Below, piece after piece: positions 1 to 9,294 of a DNA stretch of 64,000 nucleotides. The translations under genes were made by a program, and so were the position numbers. Origin of the DNA: Bacteroides sp. (GTDB lineage Bacteria; Bacteroidota; Bacteroidia; Bacteroidales; Bacteroidaceae). The stretch is from assembly GCF_028690125.1 (NCBI RefSeq), contig NZ_JAQVBV010000002.1, forward strand, positions 124,001-188,000, in the 5' to 3' direction. Position 1 is the stretch's first letter. Every line of letters starts with the position of its first letter. Under the pieces are notes generated by a model. It saw only the letters and a list, made by a program, of their open reading frames with translations. It was not told the DNA's origin and did no database searches.

Positions 1-2306
1 CCGATCTTATCCGCAACTCGTACAAAATGGACATAAGCACTGTCTGTTTCCTGCTGTTCCAAATAACAAAAGCCTAATAAATAATTTATATCTTCATCAT
101 TTAAGTCTGTTTTATAGTTTGATTTCAAAACCTCTATCGTTTTCTGTCTGTCAGGTTGAACCCCAATCCCTCTAAAGTACATCCAGGCTAATCTTAAACG
201 GTCAGTTGAATAAGAATACTTCGCCTCGTTACGTTTTAATGCATATTGATAAGCAGATATACTATCTTTTTGTGTCATTGCCAACTGGGAAAGAACAGTA
301 AAAATATCTTCGTCACTTTTCCTCAATATATGTATTTTTCCATCCACAATCTCTTTCAACATACAGTATACAGATGCAAAATTCTTTGTCTTGTTCAAGT
401 ATTCTCTAATTCCATAGATAAAACCTTGTTGTGCAGAAGCCAACCAATAGGACTTAGCCTTATCCTCATCATTCTTAAGTTTCTGACACAGTCGTCCACA
501 AATATATGAAGCCTTTCCGTCACCTAGTTTTGAAGCCTTGTCCAATGTTGTTAAGACTTCATCTACTTCTGAGTAATCATCTTTATAAGCATATTGAGAT
601 AGAACGAGTTCCGTAATAGCCAACGGAAAATTCATCTTTACAGCTTCTTTCATCCAATAAGTATATTCTTTGTTTTCCGTATTTCTTGAATAATTCATAA
701 TAGCCCAATTATACATGGCTATGGGATTCCTTTTCTCTTTAAAAACTGTCTTGTACAATGACTTCTGAAATGAAGCATTTGCCGTTTCAATACGTTCGTC
801 AAACCAAGGCGTATCTTTACTGGAAATAACATTTCCCCAAGCCCCCCCATCAGGATATGCTCCCAACCAATTCGCATATCCACCGCCTCCATAAATCTCA
901 TAAACTAAAAAAGACTCCCTGAAGTTTTCGGTACAGGCTGGATATTCACTGGTAAGCAGATTTACCGTAACTTTGCTTCTCTGGTATGTATATACCTTCC
1001 AAATACCCACAACAAGGAGCAGAATTAGCAGAGATGCACCCACAACCAACTTACGACGTTTCATTTGCCGGGACACTAATTCATCCACCTTACGGTTCAC
1101 TTCTTCTATATGAAGTTGGTAACCTTTGCTAATGTAATCACGATAAGCCTCAATTGACCCGTTCTTCTTAGCTTTTCTAAACATGAGATTATCAAGCTGT
1201 TCCTCTTTCTGCTTTAACTCAGCCAATTTACAACTCACCTTATTGATTTCTTTGGCAAAGTCCTCTTTCATAGGATGAATAGTAGTCAAGAACTGTTCGA
1301 GCGAGCGCGTATCATTTCCAGCTACTAATTGCGGGACTTGCTCCTTTATAATCTTTTTCAGTCTCTCCTTTACAGAATCATACTTTTTCGAATCCGGAAA
1401 ATCTGTCAGGAAGTGAATGTAATGGATGATATGTTCATCGTCTAAGGCATCATAAGCCCTGTTATGCAACATCTCCAATTCACTATCCACTTCAATCCTG
1501 TTTCTTTCTCTTACACTCCTCTTCAAGAACTGTCTCAATTCGTGCGGAGTAGGCTTTCCTTCCATGAGTTGTCTGAATTCCCGGTCATCCCTCAATTCTT
1601 CTAATCTGTGTACTACTTTACTTCTCCATCTACCGTTCTCATATTTGTCTAAATAACGACAGCACAAGTCTTCCACCAGATTTCCCGATATTATTTGGTT
1701 ATATAGTCCCTCTTCCTCTGCATAGACACCAATCATTTGACTCAACTCATTGATGATTCTCAACCGTTGCTGATCAAAAAGATATTTCCCATCCTGTCTT
1801 TCGAAATTTTCTCTATGATTGCCTACCCCGTCTATTCCCGATCCTTGATTCAGCTTTGAAGAAACCTTATAATAAATATCTTCTAATGAAACCTGTTGTG
1901 CCAACTTTTCAAAAATTTCCCGTGGAAGTGCTCCTTCCAAAGCTTTCAAGCCGGGCTTTGACACATTCGAAATATAAACCGGATAAATGCCCAATAGACC
2001 TGCCTCATAGCGTTCTACAATATACGGCAGTTCAGTTGTCATTATATAATCATTCTTCCAGGTAAATTCTTCCGAAACCAAAAGCAAAGCGATTGACGAA
2101 CCATCAATAGCCTCCTTGATGACCTTATCAAAACGCCCGACATTCAAACCTTCCCGGTCAAACCAAAACTCCACATCTTCATCAAGAGCCTTCTGCAACT
2201 GGCCGATTAAAGGAGTATGTTTGTTCGGTCCGGTCCGTTCAACAGACTTATCCACATACACCCATTCTGAATTAACATGCCTATAACTAACAAAAATCCT
2301 TACCAT
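1..2306 (-). CDS. TIR-like/TM/Sel1-repeat protein, C-terminus off the window
   Basis: Partial gene open to the left edge; about 768 codons are visible. The N-terminus starts MVRIFVSYRHVNSEW and contains FWFDREGLNVGRF, LLLVSEEF and TTEL, which match the TIR_2 pattern (FxSYRH, D-x-x-G, LVLVS, catalytic-Glu position EL). A helical linker with degenerate repeats of the type Y-x-x-F/Y-L-x-x-x-P follows. A single membrane helix lies near residues 415-435 (LVVGASLLILLLVVGIW), preceded by RQMKRRK, so the TIR side is predicted cytoplasmic. The rest is Sel1/TPR-like repeats. The ATG overlaps the stop of the upstream gene by 7 bases (2300-2306), implying translational coupling. TIR domains in bacteria often consume NAD in defence or signalling; that function is inferred here. 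I do not recognise the full-length family. Confidence 0.75.
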   Translation of the reverse strand, partial: MVRIFVSYRHVNSEWVYVDKSVERTGPNKHTPLIGQLQKALDEDVEFWFDREGLNVGRFDKVIKEAIDGSSIALLLVSEEFTWKNDYIMTTELPYIVERYEAGLLGIYPVYISNVSKPGLKALEGALPREIFEKLAQQVSLEDIYYKVSSKLNQGSGIDGVGNHRENFERQDGKYLFDQQRLRIINELSQMIGVYAEEEGLYNQIISGNLVEDLCCRYLDKYENGRWRSKVVHRLEELRDDREFRQLMEGKPTPHELRQFLKRSVRERNRIEVDSELEMLHNRAYDALDDEHIIHYIHFLTDFPDSKKYDSVKERLKKIIKEQVPQLVAGNDTRSLEQFLTTIHPMKEDFAKEINKVSCKLAELKQKEEQLDNLMFRKAKKNGSIEAYRDYISKGYQLHIEEVNRKVDELVSRQMKRRKLVVGASLLILLLVVGIWKVYTYQRSKVTVNLLTSEYPACTENFRESFLVYEIYGGGGYANWLGAYPDGGAWGNVISSKDTPWFDERIETANASFQKSLYKTVFKEKRNPIAMYNWAIMNYSRNTENKEYTYWMKEAVKMNFPLAITELVLSQYAYKDDYSEVDEVLTTLDKASKLGDGKASYICGRLCQKLKNDEDKAKSYWLASAQQGFIYGIREYLNKTKNFASVYCMLKEIVDGKIHILRKSDEDIFTVLSQLAMTQKDSISAYQYALKRNEAKYSYSTDRLRLAWMYFRGIGVQPDRQKTIEVLKSNYKTDLNDEDINYLLGFCYLEQQETDSAYVHFVRVADKI

Positions 2307-5005
2307 AGCCATCCATCATATTTATTCCACCATTTGTCATTACTCAACACTAGATTAGCAAGATCCTGATCATCCATCTTCTTCAACAATTCTTCTCCCT
2401 TTCTTTTATTGTGAGGGAATCGTTTAAAAGGTGTTCTCCACAAACCATAGTAATACAAACTTCCGAGATTATAGCAACCAAATTCAGAAGCCGGATTATC
2501 TTTATCACTAGTCATTGAAAATTCAAAGCATTCTATTGATTTCTGTACATCAAAATACTTCTCAGAAGAATAAAAAATCCCTAACTTATTAGCACACTTC
2601 CGGCATCCCATCTTCATTCCTTCATTTAAGTGCATAAGTGTTTTATTTAAATCATTTTCCGAAGCATCTATACAACAACTTATCGCGTAAAGCACCTTCT
2701 TACGGAAATCTATATCATCTTTCTTCACTCCTTTCTCAATCGCAGCATTGAATAACCTGAAAGCCTCTTTCTTGTCCGGTTCTCTTCCCCATCCGTGCAA
2801 AGTCATATATCCTGCATTATACAATCCTTCCACAGTATTCACTTGCCGCATATAACGTAACGCTTCTACTGTATCCTTCCGTGCCGTACCGACTCCCTGC
2901 AAATGCATTGTTGCTAACAATAAATGATACCAATCTTTATATCTATCCATCGAATTTGGTGTCACCCCCAAGCGAGAAAGTGTGTGAAAAGCCAACGAAT
3001 CTTTTGACAAAGTACGATTTCCTGACAATAAAAGTTTAACTAATGTATAGCCATGAGACTCCTCTTTCTTATTAATTTCAAAAGCCTTATGAAAATAGTC
3101 GAGCGCATTCAAGGTATCTTTCTGTTCCAGACAAAGAAATCCTAAATTCCAACAACCCTTATGATGTCCTCCCTCGGCAGCCTTCTCATATAACTTTTCG
3201 GCTTTATCCTGTTGTTTTTTTACATAATAATAATTTCCTAAAACCAAAGCAGCTTCAGGAATATTCTTCTGCGCCAACAGTTCCAGTTGTTTCACTAACT
3301 CCATCACTTCCACACTATTGTAATCAACATATGGCAAATCCTTATATGGTTTCATAATCATACAAAACTCCGCATATGGTTCATGAAAAGTCAATGCCTT
3401 ATTCATGTAAAACGCCACACTATCTTCATTATATTGATATCGTCTTGCCAACAAGTAGTAAGCCTTACCGTTTTCCTTTTGAGACAAGCTCCGGTTTATA
3501 AGTTTTAGTTCTTCGTTATTTTCCGCTTTCAAGGCATCCCTGATCCACTCATCTCCTCCCAAAGCAAGAGGTGTGTCACTCCAATAATAACGAAAAACAT
3601 TACTTTCATCAACAGACATAAGATATCGGATAGTCGAATGGTTCACAATCGTGTCGATATTCAAAGTAATCTGTGGCAAAGGATCATAATATCTAGGATT
3701 AATCCAAAAACTCCTAGCTAAAAAGTACCCACCAGTACCAACAGTAAACAGAATAATAAGAATAGAGACATAATATTTTCCCACGAAATGTCCTATCCGC
3801 TTGTGAATCCCCTCTCTCGGAGTTAGCACACGAATATCTTCTTCAACCTCCATACGGAACGGACAATCAGGATTACGCTCAAGAAAAGTAATCAACCCAT
3901 ACGTCTCTCTTTTAACTTTCGCTAAAATCAACAGATCATTATACTCTGTTCTAAGCTCATTTATATGTTTTTCTTCAATTTGTTTAAGATCCTGTTTGAT
4001 ACTTTCTATGAGTTTTTTTAGTTCTTTTGAAAGGGGTTTTGAAATATCCAACGGGAATTCTTCTAATATCTCCTTTAAATTCAGTTCCGTTTCCTTTCCT
4101 TTGATTGCAGCGAGTCGGACCTCCATATACCGCAACACTTCCCGGCACAGATTATTATAACTATCACCTTCCGAATGAATTTCACCGATTTTATGAATCA
4201 GTTCACAAAGTTTTCTGTTGTCATTCTCCGGTTTGCTCTGGTAAAGATCAACAACTTTCTTCTCTAGGTCCCTAATACGTTCTTTGGCTAAAGTTACTTT
4301 ATTGTCATTGTCTTTCCCGCCTTTTCGGGTGACCATTTTTATATAATTCAAATAAGCCGGAATCGTACCTTTCCGTTCCGCATCACTCCAAGCATTCTCT
4401 TTCTCTATTTCCTTTTTGATATCTTCTTTTTGTTTACTCACCTGCTCCCGATGCTTTCTATATTTCGAGTTGCTGAGATAAGATTCACAAAGTTTGAGTC
4501 GTGTCTGGTTTTCATTATCATTTATTTGTTTATACAAGTCTTCTTCCGTTTTCAGTTCAGTAAGAAAAGAATCTATCAACTCAATAATACAGATACATTC
4601 TTTTTCATAAACTGAATCTTTAAAACCAGAAAGCGGATGAGTATTGTCCGGACATATATTATACTCCCAGATCTGTCCGGGAATTCGTTTTCTTGTTACT
4701 CTGGAAATCTCGGAAACTAAAATCGGCAAAACCCAGTACTGATAATTCTCATCATTCTCAACAATAACTTGCAAAGCTTTCACGTCGGAAGGATTAAATA
4801 GATTATCAGACAGGTAAACAACAACCACATCAGTCATTTGCAGTTTAGCCACCAAAGCCCCGTCTTTATCTTGGTTCGTGGTATAATGGAAAGTAGCTAC
4901 ATCATCAAACCGTTTCTTGATAACGTGGACAATCGAATTTCCATCTTCCTCCGGATTCACCTTCCGATAATCATCTTCATCAAAATAAAAGAGTATATCA
5001 AACAT
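2300..5005 (-). CDS. TIR-like/coiled-coil/TM/Sel1-repeat protein, paralogous in plan to the next gene
   Basis: 901 aa. Residues 1-150 look like a divergent TIR-type Rossmann domain (MFDILFYFDEDDYRK, then TDVVVVYLSDNLF and YWVLPILVSE). The EL of the catalytic helix is not visible (NPSDVKALQ follows LSDNLF), so enzymatic activity is doubtful. Residues 160-390 are charged and coiled-coil-like, with a motif AWSDAERKGTIPAYLNYI that recurs in weaker form in the following gene. A single membrane helix is at about 408-430 (VSILIILFTVGTGGYFLA), flanked on the N side by HKR and K, predicting N-in/C-out. Residues 470-890 carry Sel1/TPR-like repeats (for example ALVLGNYYYVKKQQDKAEK and GHHKGCWNLGFLCLEQKD). 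It is the first gene of the coupled pair. Confidence 0.8.
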   Translation of the reverse strand: MFDILFYFDEDDYRKVNPEEDGNSIVHVIKKRFDDVATFHYTTNQDKDGALVAKLQMTDVVVVYLSDNLFNPSDVKALQVIVENDENYQYWVLPILVSEISRVTRKRIPGQIWEYNICPDNTHPLSGFKDSVYEKECICIIELIDSFLTELKTEEDLYKQINDNENQTRLKLCESYLSNSKYRKHREQVSKQKEDIKKEIEKENAWSDAERKGTIPAYLNYIKMVTRKGGKDNDNKVTLAKERIRDLEKKVVDLYQSKPENDNRKLCELIHKIGEIHSEGDSYNNLCREVLRYMEVRLAAIKGKETELNLKEILEEFPLDISKPLSKELKKLIESIKQDLKQIEEKHINELRTEYNDLLILAKVKRETYGLITFLERNPDCPFRMEVEEDIRVLTPREGIHKRIGHFVGKYYVSILIILFTVGTGGYFLARSFWINPRYYDPLPQITLNIDTIVNHSTIRYLMSVDESNVFRYYWSDTPLALGGDEWIRDALKAENNEELKLINRSLSQKENGKAYYLLARRYQYNEDSVAFYMNKALTFHEPYAEFCMIMKPYKDLPYVDYNSVEVMELVKQLELLAQKNIPEAALVLGNYYYVKKQQDKAEKLYEKAAEGGHHKGCWNLGFLCLEQKDTLNALDYFHKAFEINKKEESHGYTLVKLLLSGNRTLSKDSLAFHTLSRLGVTPNSMDRYKDWYHLLLATMHLQGVGTARKDTVEALRYMRQVNTVEGLYNAGYMTLHGWGREPDKKEAFRLFNAAIEKGVKKDDIDFRKKVLYAISCCIDASENDLNKTLMHLNEGMKMGCRKCANKLGIFYSSEKYFDVQKSIECFEFSMTSDKDNPASEFGCYNLGSLYYYGLWRTPFKRFPHNKRKGEELLKKMDDQDLANLVLSNDKWWNKYDGWLW

Positions 5006-5323
5006 GTTTTCAAAGAATTACTACAATAGTTTTCACTCCCCAAATGTAAAAAGATTCTAATAAACAACGAATAATTTACTATAAATTTTTAAGGATAATG
5101 CTTAGAAACATAAAACCAAATGGCGAAATCTTCAATAGCTCGTTTCATAGCAACTCAAAAAGAATACATTTGCAGAAAGAAATACTAAAGTGGCAGTAAA
5201 AGATCAGATCGATAGTATTATACAAATTATGCGAATAAATGCAGCTCATTAAGTATGTGCAACCTGCATTTATCCGCATAGTATTAAAATATCATGAAGA
5301 TTAAATTTCTATTTCTTCATCAT
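5006..5323. other. Intergenic region with promoter-like box, XRE-like stub and inverted repeat
   Basis: 318 bases without a full gene. On the plus strand there is a TACATTTG box (5165-5172), then a GTG-started 20-codon frame (5190-5252, ends TAA) whose peptide VAVKDQIDSIIQIMRINAAH resembles the first residues of Bacteroides XRE-type regulators. A 16-bp inverted repeat overlaps its end. This could be the stump of a truncated regulator, but so short a match may be chance. Confidence 0.35.
5229..5279. repeat. 16-bp inverted repeat with 19-nt loop
   Basis: ATGCGAATAAATGCAG (5229-5244) pairs with CTGCATTTATCCGCAT (5264-5279) with one mismatch. No T-tract follows on either side, so it is not a standard intrinsic terminator. 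It lies about 45 bases downstream of the stop of the MaoC-like gene and overlaps the XRE-like stub. Confidence 0.6.
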
Positions 5324-5788
5324 TTAATTAAAGTAATACAAGAATACTGCTATTCCTTCCAATGCTTTCTTAGGCTGGTCTTTTATCTCAATAGCAAACT
5401 TGATCTCCGCCTTTGCCACACCACGCAGATTCGTCAATGAGTGCAAAGTAGTTACCAAACGAACACTCTGACCAGACATCACCGCTTGACCAAATTTCAT
5501 TTTGTCCATACCATAATTGATCATCATCTTTAGGTTATTCACTTGAATGATCTGATTCCACAAATACGGAAGCATGGATAAGGTGAGATAACCATGAGCA
5601 ATGGTACTTTTATAAGGACTTTCTACCTTAGCGCGTTCTGTATCTACATGAATCCATTGATGATCCAAAGTTGCATCAGCAAAAAGGTTAATACGTTCCT
5701 GAGAAAGTTCTACATAATCGGAAACGCCGATTTGTTGTCCTACCAGTTTTTCAAATTCTTCATACGAGTTGATAATTACTTTAGCCAT
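5324..5788 (-). CDS. MaoC-like hot-dog dehydratase (enoyl-CoA hydratase type)
   Basis: 154 aa, full length for a single hot-dog MaoC/NodN-type protein. The hydratase 2 motif is visible as FADATLDHQWIHVD (Asp and His of the catalytic dyad), followed by a glycine-rich IAHGYLTLSML segment. Known members hydrate (R)-specific enoyl-CoA substrates or dehydrate hydroxyacyl-CoA in the cytoplasm; the substrate here is unknown. It is a monocistronic gene with its own TATTTTTG box at 5831-5838, giving a leader of about 40 nt. The family assignment is firm; the pathway is not indicated by neighbours. Confidence 0.9.
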   Translation of the reverse strand: MAKVIINSYEEFEKLVGQQIGVSDYVELSQERINLFADATLDHQWIHVDTERAKVESPYKSTIAHGYLTLSMLPYLWNQIIQVNNLKMMINYGMDKMKFGQAVMSGQSVRLVTTLHSLTNLRGVAKAEIKFAIEIKDQPKKALEGIAVFLYYFN

Positions 5789-5830
5789 AGTTTTATTATT
5801 TTATGGAGATTAGATCTCAATTTTCGGCTG

Positions 5831-5838
5831 CAAAAATA
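5831..5838 (-). promoter_or_regulatory. Bacteroides -7 box (TATTTTTG) for the MaoC-like gene
   Basis: TAnnTTTG match 43 bases upstream of the ATG on the minus strand. No clear -33 TTTG was seen. Confidence 0.5.
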
Positions 5839-5884
5839 GGAAAAATAAATGATTTGACTCTAAATAAATGACAAAAGCTCAATT

Positions 5885-6421
5885 CTAAAAAATAGACTTA
5901 TTGTATTCGTAAGAAGCCTGTTTCAAAGCATCCGCTAATATACTATATCCTCTCCCATTCAGATGTAAATCATCAATAGTCAGTTCTGGATTTAATCTTC
6001 CGCCTGACAATAACTGATCGAACACATTCAAATAAATAATGTCCGTTGCCCTCAATTTATTCTGTATTTTTTGATTAAGCATACGAATAAAGTGGTTCAC
6101 TGCCGTACTATAATCATCGTAATCGTTGCGCGGAAAAATACAAAACAGATAAGTTTTGAGGGAAGAAACAGCAAGTACGGCTCTTACATACCGTTCCACA
6201 TAGTCATCTATATTTTCTTCATTCAACTCATAAATATCATTAGCACCAAACTGAATAACTACCTGACAGTGGGATGTATCCATATCAAATGATTCTACAT
6301 AGGATAATCCATCTCCGGGAGCACCATAATTGAAACACTCCCATTGCGGAAAATAGATATTCAATGCCCAGAATGCCATATGACTGTTGCCCACAAAGGC
6401 AAATTTCGGTTTATTCTCCAT
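5885..6421 (-). CDS. SGNH/GDSL-family hydrolase (esterase-like)
   Basis: 178 aa, cytoplasmic (no signal peptide). SGNH blocks are visible: FVGNSHMAF near the N-terminus (Ser nucleophile, block I), GAND (block III) and DDLHLNGRGY at the C-terminus (Asp/His, block V). Members hydrolyse ester or thioester bonds, or remove acyl groups from glycans; the substrate cannot be told. Block I has GNSH instead of the usual GDS, as in many SGNH relatives. It is divergently transcribed from the pseudouridine synthase and has its own TATATTTG box (6453-6460). Confidence 0.85.
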   Translation of the reverse strand: MENKPKFAFVGNSHMAFWALNIYFPQWECFNYGAPGDGLSYVESFDMDTSHCQVVIQFGANDIYELNEENIDDYVERYVRAVLAVSSLKTYLFCIFPRNDYDDYSTAVNHFIRMLNQKIQNKLRATDIIYLNVFDQLLSGGRLNPELTIDDLHLNGRGYSILADALKQASYEYNKSIF

Positions 6422-6452
6422 ACGATTATTCGATTCCTTTTAAACTGTCAAA

Positions 6453-6460
6453 CAAATATA
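6453..6460 (-). promoter_or_regulatory. -7 box TATATTTG for the SGNH hydrolase
   Basis: TAnnTTTG match on the minus strand 31 bases upstream of the ATG. It lies back to back with the plus-strand box at 6484-6491. Confidence 0.45.
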
Positions 6461-6483
6461 GAACAAATTCCGCAGATTTAGTT

Positions 6484-6491
6484 TACTTTTG
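6484..6491 (+). promoter_or_regulatory. -7 box TACTTTTG for the pseudouridine synthase
   Basis: TAnnTTTG match on the plus strand 17 bases upstream of the ATG at 6509. It forms a divergent promoter pair with 6453-6460. Confidence 0.45.
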
Positions 6492-6508
6492 TATTCGTAA
6501 AAATAGCT

Positions 6509-8161
6509 ATGTACGAACTGATGAACCACTTTTTCAGCCAACCGATTTCTCACATTCCGTTACCGGAGAAATTCACATATCCTTTCCATTATACGCCGCA
6601 TCCGTTATGTATATTGGCGGCAGAGGAAGTGAAAGCACATATTGAAACCCATAAAGAATGGGAAGAAGAATTATCTCTTGGCAAAATGTTCGGCGTATTA
6701 ATCGTAGAAGATAATGAAGGAATAATTAGCTATCTGGCTGCTTTCTCCGGCAATCTGGCAGGAAAGAATCTGCATCCTTATTTTGTACCTCCCGTTTATG
6801 ATCTGTTGCAACCAAAAGGTTTCTTCAAGATAGAGGAAGAACAGATTTCCAATATGAATGTACAAATTAAAGAATTGGAGTCTGATTCCACCTTTTTAAA
6901 TCTAAAACAAAGGATAAAAGCCCAAACGGAACGGGCAGCAAATGCATTAGACAGTGCAAAAGCAGAGTTGAAAACAGCTAAAAAAGCACGAGAACTTAAA
7001 CGCCAATCTATTCCTCCTCCTTCTGAAGAAGAGCAAGCAGTACTTACCAAAGAAAGCCAGTTTCAGAAAGCTAATTTCAAAAGGCTGGAACGGGAATTGA
7101 ATAAGTTATTAGAGGAACCAAAAGCAAAAGTTGTTGCATTTGAAGCAGCAATAGAACATTTAAAGACTCAACGAAAAGAACGTTCCGCCGCTTTGCAGCA
7201 GAAGCTTTTCGAACAGTTCCGAATGCTCAATGCCAAAGGAGAAATCAAAGATCTTTGTGCAATTTTCAAAGAAACCGTACATAAAGTTCCTCCCGGCGGA
7301 GCAGGTGAATGCGCATTGCCAAAATTGCTGCAATATGCTTATTTGCATCACTTAAAGCCGTTAGCAATGGCTGAGCTTTGGTGGGGAAACTCTCCTAAGA
7401 CGGAAGTACGAAATCATGGATATTATTATCCTTCCTGTAAAGGTAAATGTGAACCTATATTGAAACATATGTTGCAGGGATTGGATGTAGACGAAAATCC
7501 TCTTGCGGCTGATATATGTTCTCACACGGAATTGGAGATTATTTTTGAGGATGAATGGTTGGTGGTGGTCAATAAGCCTTCCGGAATGTTATCCGTACCG
7601 GGAAAAGTTGAAACAGCAAACTCTGTTTATCAGCATATGCGGAAAAAGTATCCGCTTGCAACTGGACCAATGATAGTTCATCGCCTGGATATGGCAACTT
7701 CAGGATTGTTACTCATTGCCAAGAGCAAAGAAGTGCACCAGCACTTACAGACACAATTCAAGAACCGGACCATTAAGAAACGATATGTTGCTTTACTCGA
7801 CGGTAGAAAATCTGAAAAGTTAATAAAAAAAAACGGAAGAATCGAGCTTCCTCTTTGCCCGAATCCATTGGATCGTCCACGGCAAATGGTCAGCGAAGTA
7901 TATGGTAAAAGTGCAATTACTGACTACCGGATAGTAGAAAGTTCAGAAAAATACATCCGCATTCTCTTCTATCCTCTAACCGGACGCACACACCAGTTAC
8001 GAGTACACGCCGCTCATCCGGAAGGTCTGGGTTGTCCTATTATAGGAGATGAACTTTACGGAAAGAAAGCCGACAGATTATATTTGCACGCTGAATATAT
8101 TGAATTTTGCCATCCTATTTCCCAGAAAAAAATATGTATGGAAAAAGAGGCTGAATTCTAA
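6509..8161 (+). CDS. RluA-family pseudouridine synthase with long N-terminal extension
   Basis: 550 aa. The catalytic domain occupies about residues 335-545: DEWLVVVNKPSGMLSVPGK, the HRLDMATSGLLLIAKS signature with the catalytic Asp, KKRYVALLDG and GRTHQLRVHAAH. The first 330 residues are an extension with a charged coiled coil (about 115-235, rich in K/E/A) and a HPYFVPPVYDL motif. This long RluA-like architecture is known in Bacteroidetes and some proteobacteria. It converts uridine to pseudouridine in rRNA or tRNA; the target site cannot be predicted. It is monocistronic, and the fimbrillin-like gene follows 79 bases later without an obvious terminator. Confidence 0.9.
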   Translation: MYELMNHFFSQPISHIPLPEKFTYPFHYTPHPLCILAAEEVKAHIETHKEWEEELSLGKMFGVLIVEDNEGIISYLAAFSGNLAGKNLHPYFVPPVYDLLQPKGFFKIEEEQISNMNVQIKELESDSTFLNLKQRIKAQTERAANALDSAKAELKTAKKARELKRQSIPPPSEEEQAVLTKESQFQKANFKRLERELNKLLEEPKAKVVAFEAAIEHLKTQRKERSAALQQKLFEQFRMLNAKGEIKDLCAIFKETVHKVPPGGAGECALPKLLQYAYLHHLKPLAMAELWWGNSPKTEVRNHGYYYPSCKGKCEPILKHMLQGLDVDENPLAADICSHTELEIIFEDEWLVVVNKPSGMLSVPGKVETANSVYQHMRKKYPLATGPMIVHRLDMATSGLLLIAKSKEVHQHLQTQFKNRTIKKRYVALLDGRKSEKLIKKNGRIELPLCPNPLDRPRQMVSEVYGKSAITDYRIVESSEKYIRILFYPLTGRTHQLRVHAAHPEGLGCPIIGDELYGKKADRLYLHAEYIEFCHPISQKKICMEKEAEF

Positions 8162-8240
8162 AAACATTCCTTTGAAATGAACTAAATCCTTTTTGAAATG
8201 TATATAAAGGCAATTACTAATTTTCAAAAAGAACCTGGCT

Positions 8241-9227
8241 ATGAATATCAAGTTTCTACTTACAAAGTATTTAGCTGTATCTGCCTTAGCAATACTGCTC
8301 TTAGGATCGTGTTCCAAAAACAATATCTATATTGACGTTATCACTCCTGACGGAAAAGATAATAACGGGAACTCAGGCAGTGATGACAATGACAATGGAA
8401 ATCCTGTCCAGGAAAGAAGCCTTGTTACCTTTACTGCCTCTATAGAAGGTAGAAATTTAACCCGTGCCATGTCACCTATGGGCAGGGGATTACAGAGTTG
8501 GTTGGCTGCATACAAGGCTAATACCAGAGATACAATTAATGGTGCCCCTGTGGAAGAAGGAGATTATGTTACTTCTTCACCCGGAGTATTAACCGGGATC
8601 CAAGGATATAAAATGTATTTGAGCAACAGTGTCTACAGCTTCTACGCCGTGTCCTGTAACAACGAAAATCCGGCTCCTGTTTTCACCAAAGGGATATCCG
8701 AACCATTATCCAACGGAGTAGATTATCTTTGGTGGACTGCACTGCATCAAGATGTGACGAGTTCGCAAATCAGCATTCCAATTACATTTCAGCATGCTGC
8801 GACACAAGTGGTTGTAACTATAAACGGAGGTGAGAATATTACTCTCAATAAAATAATATCTGCCACCATCACACCAACAAAGCCAGGATCTATTATGGAT
8901 CTATCAACCGGAATTATCAGTTCCGGAATCGGTTTTGATAGTCCGGTTGCAATGGGAATCAATGATTTTACCATACAGTATATCATGCTTCCTTTAAAGA
9001 GTTCCGATCCTATCACTTTAACTATGGAATTACTGGTGAATGGAGAAAATATAGCCCGTACTTACACTACCTCAATAACTCCGCCTAACAGCAATTTGAA
9101 AGGAGGAAATTCTTATTTATTCAGAGCGATCGTCAATGAGAATTCTGTTTCATTTGCTAATGTCAGTGTGAAGGATTGGACTGACGTGGACGAAAGTGGC
9201 AATCCACTTTATCCAATACAAGATTAA
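8241..9227 (+). CDS. Fimbrillin-family (Mfa-like) lipoprotein
   Basis: 328 aa. It has a lipoprotein signal peptide with lipobox LLLGSC (Cys about 24), then an acidic Gly/Asn/Asp-rich linker, then a fimbrillin-like beta domain (VTFTASIEGRNLTRAMSP; later IPITFQHAATQVVVTING and LKGGNSYLFRAIVNENSV, ending VKDWTD). These are typical of Bacteroides fimbrillin-like outer-surface proteins that form or cap type V pili. No FimA/Mfa assembly partners are adjacent, so it could be an orphan pilin or a surface adhesin. The family is clear; the role is inferred. Confidence 0.82.
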   Translation: MNIKFLLTKYLAVSALAILLLGSCSKNNIYIDVITPDGKDNNGNSGSDDNDNGNPVQERSLVTFTASIEGRNLTRAMSPMGRGLQSWLAAYKANTRDTINGAPVEEGDYVTSSPGVLTGIQGYKMYLSNSVYSFYAVSCNNENPAPVFTKGISEPLSNGVDYLWWTALHQDVTSSQISIPITFQHAATQVVVTINGGENITLNKIISATITPTKPGSIMDLSTGIISSGIGFDSPVAMGINDFTIQYIMLPLKSSDPITLTMELLVNGENIARTYTTSITPPNSNLKGGNSYLFRAIVNENSVSFANVSVKDWTDVDESGNPLYPIQD

Positions 9228-9294
9228 ACCTTATAGTATTTCTTTATTGAGTTACCTCTTCATAAAAAGAGAAAAAGGACGTGACTCCTGTTTA

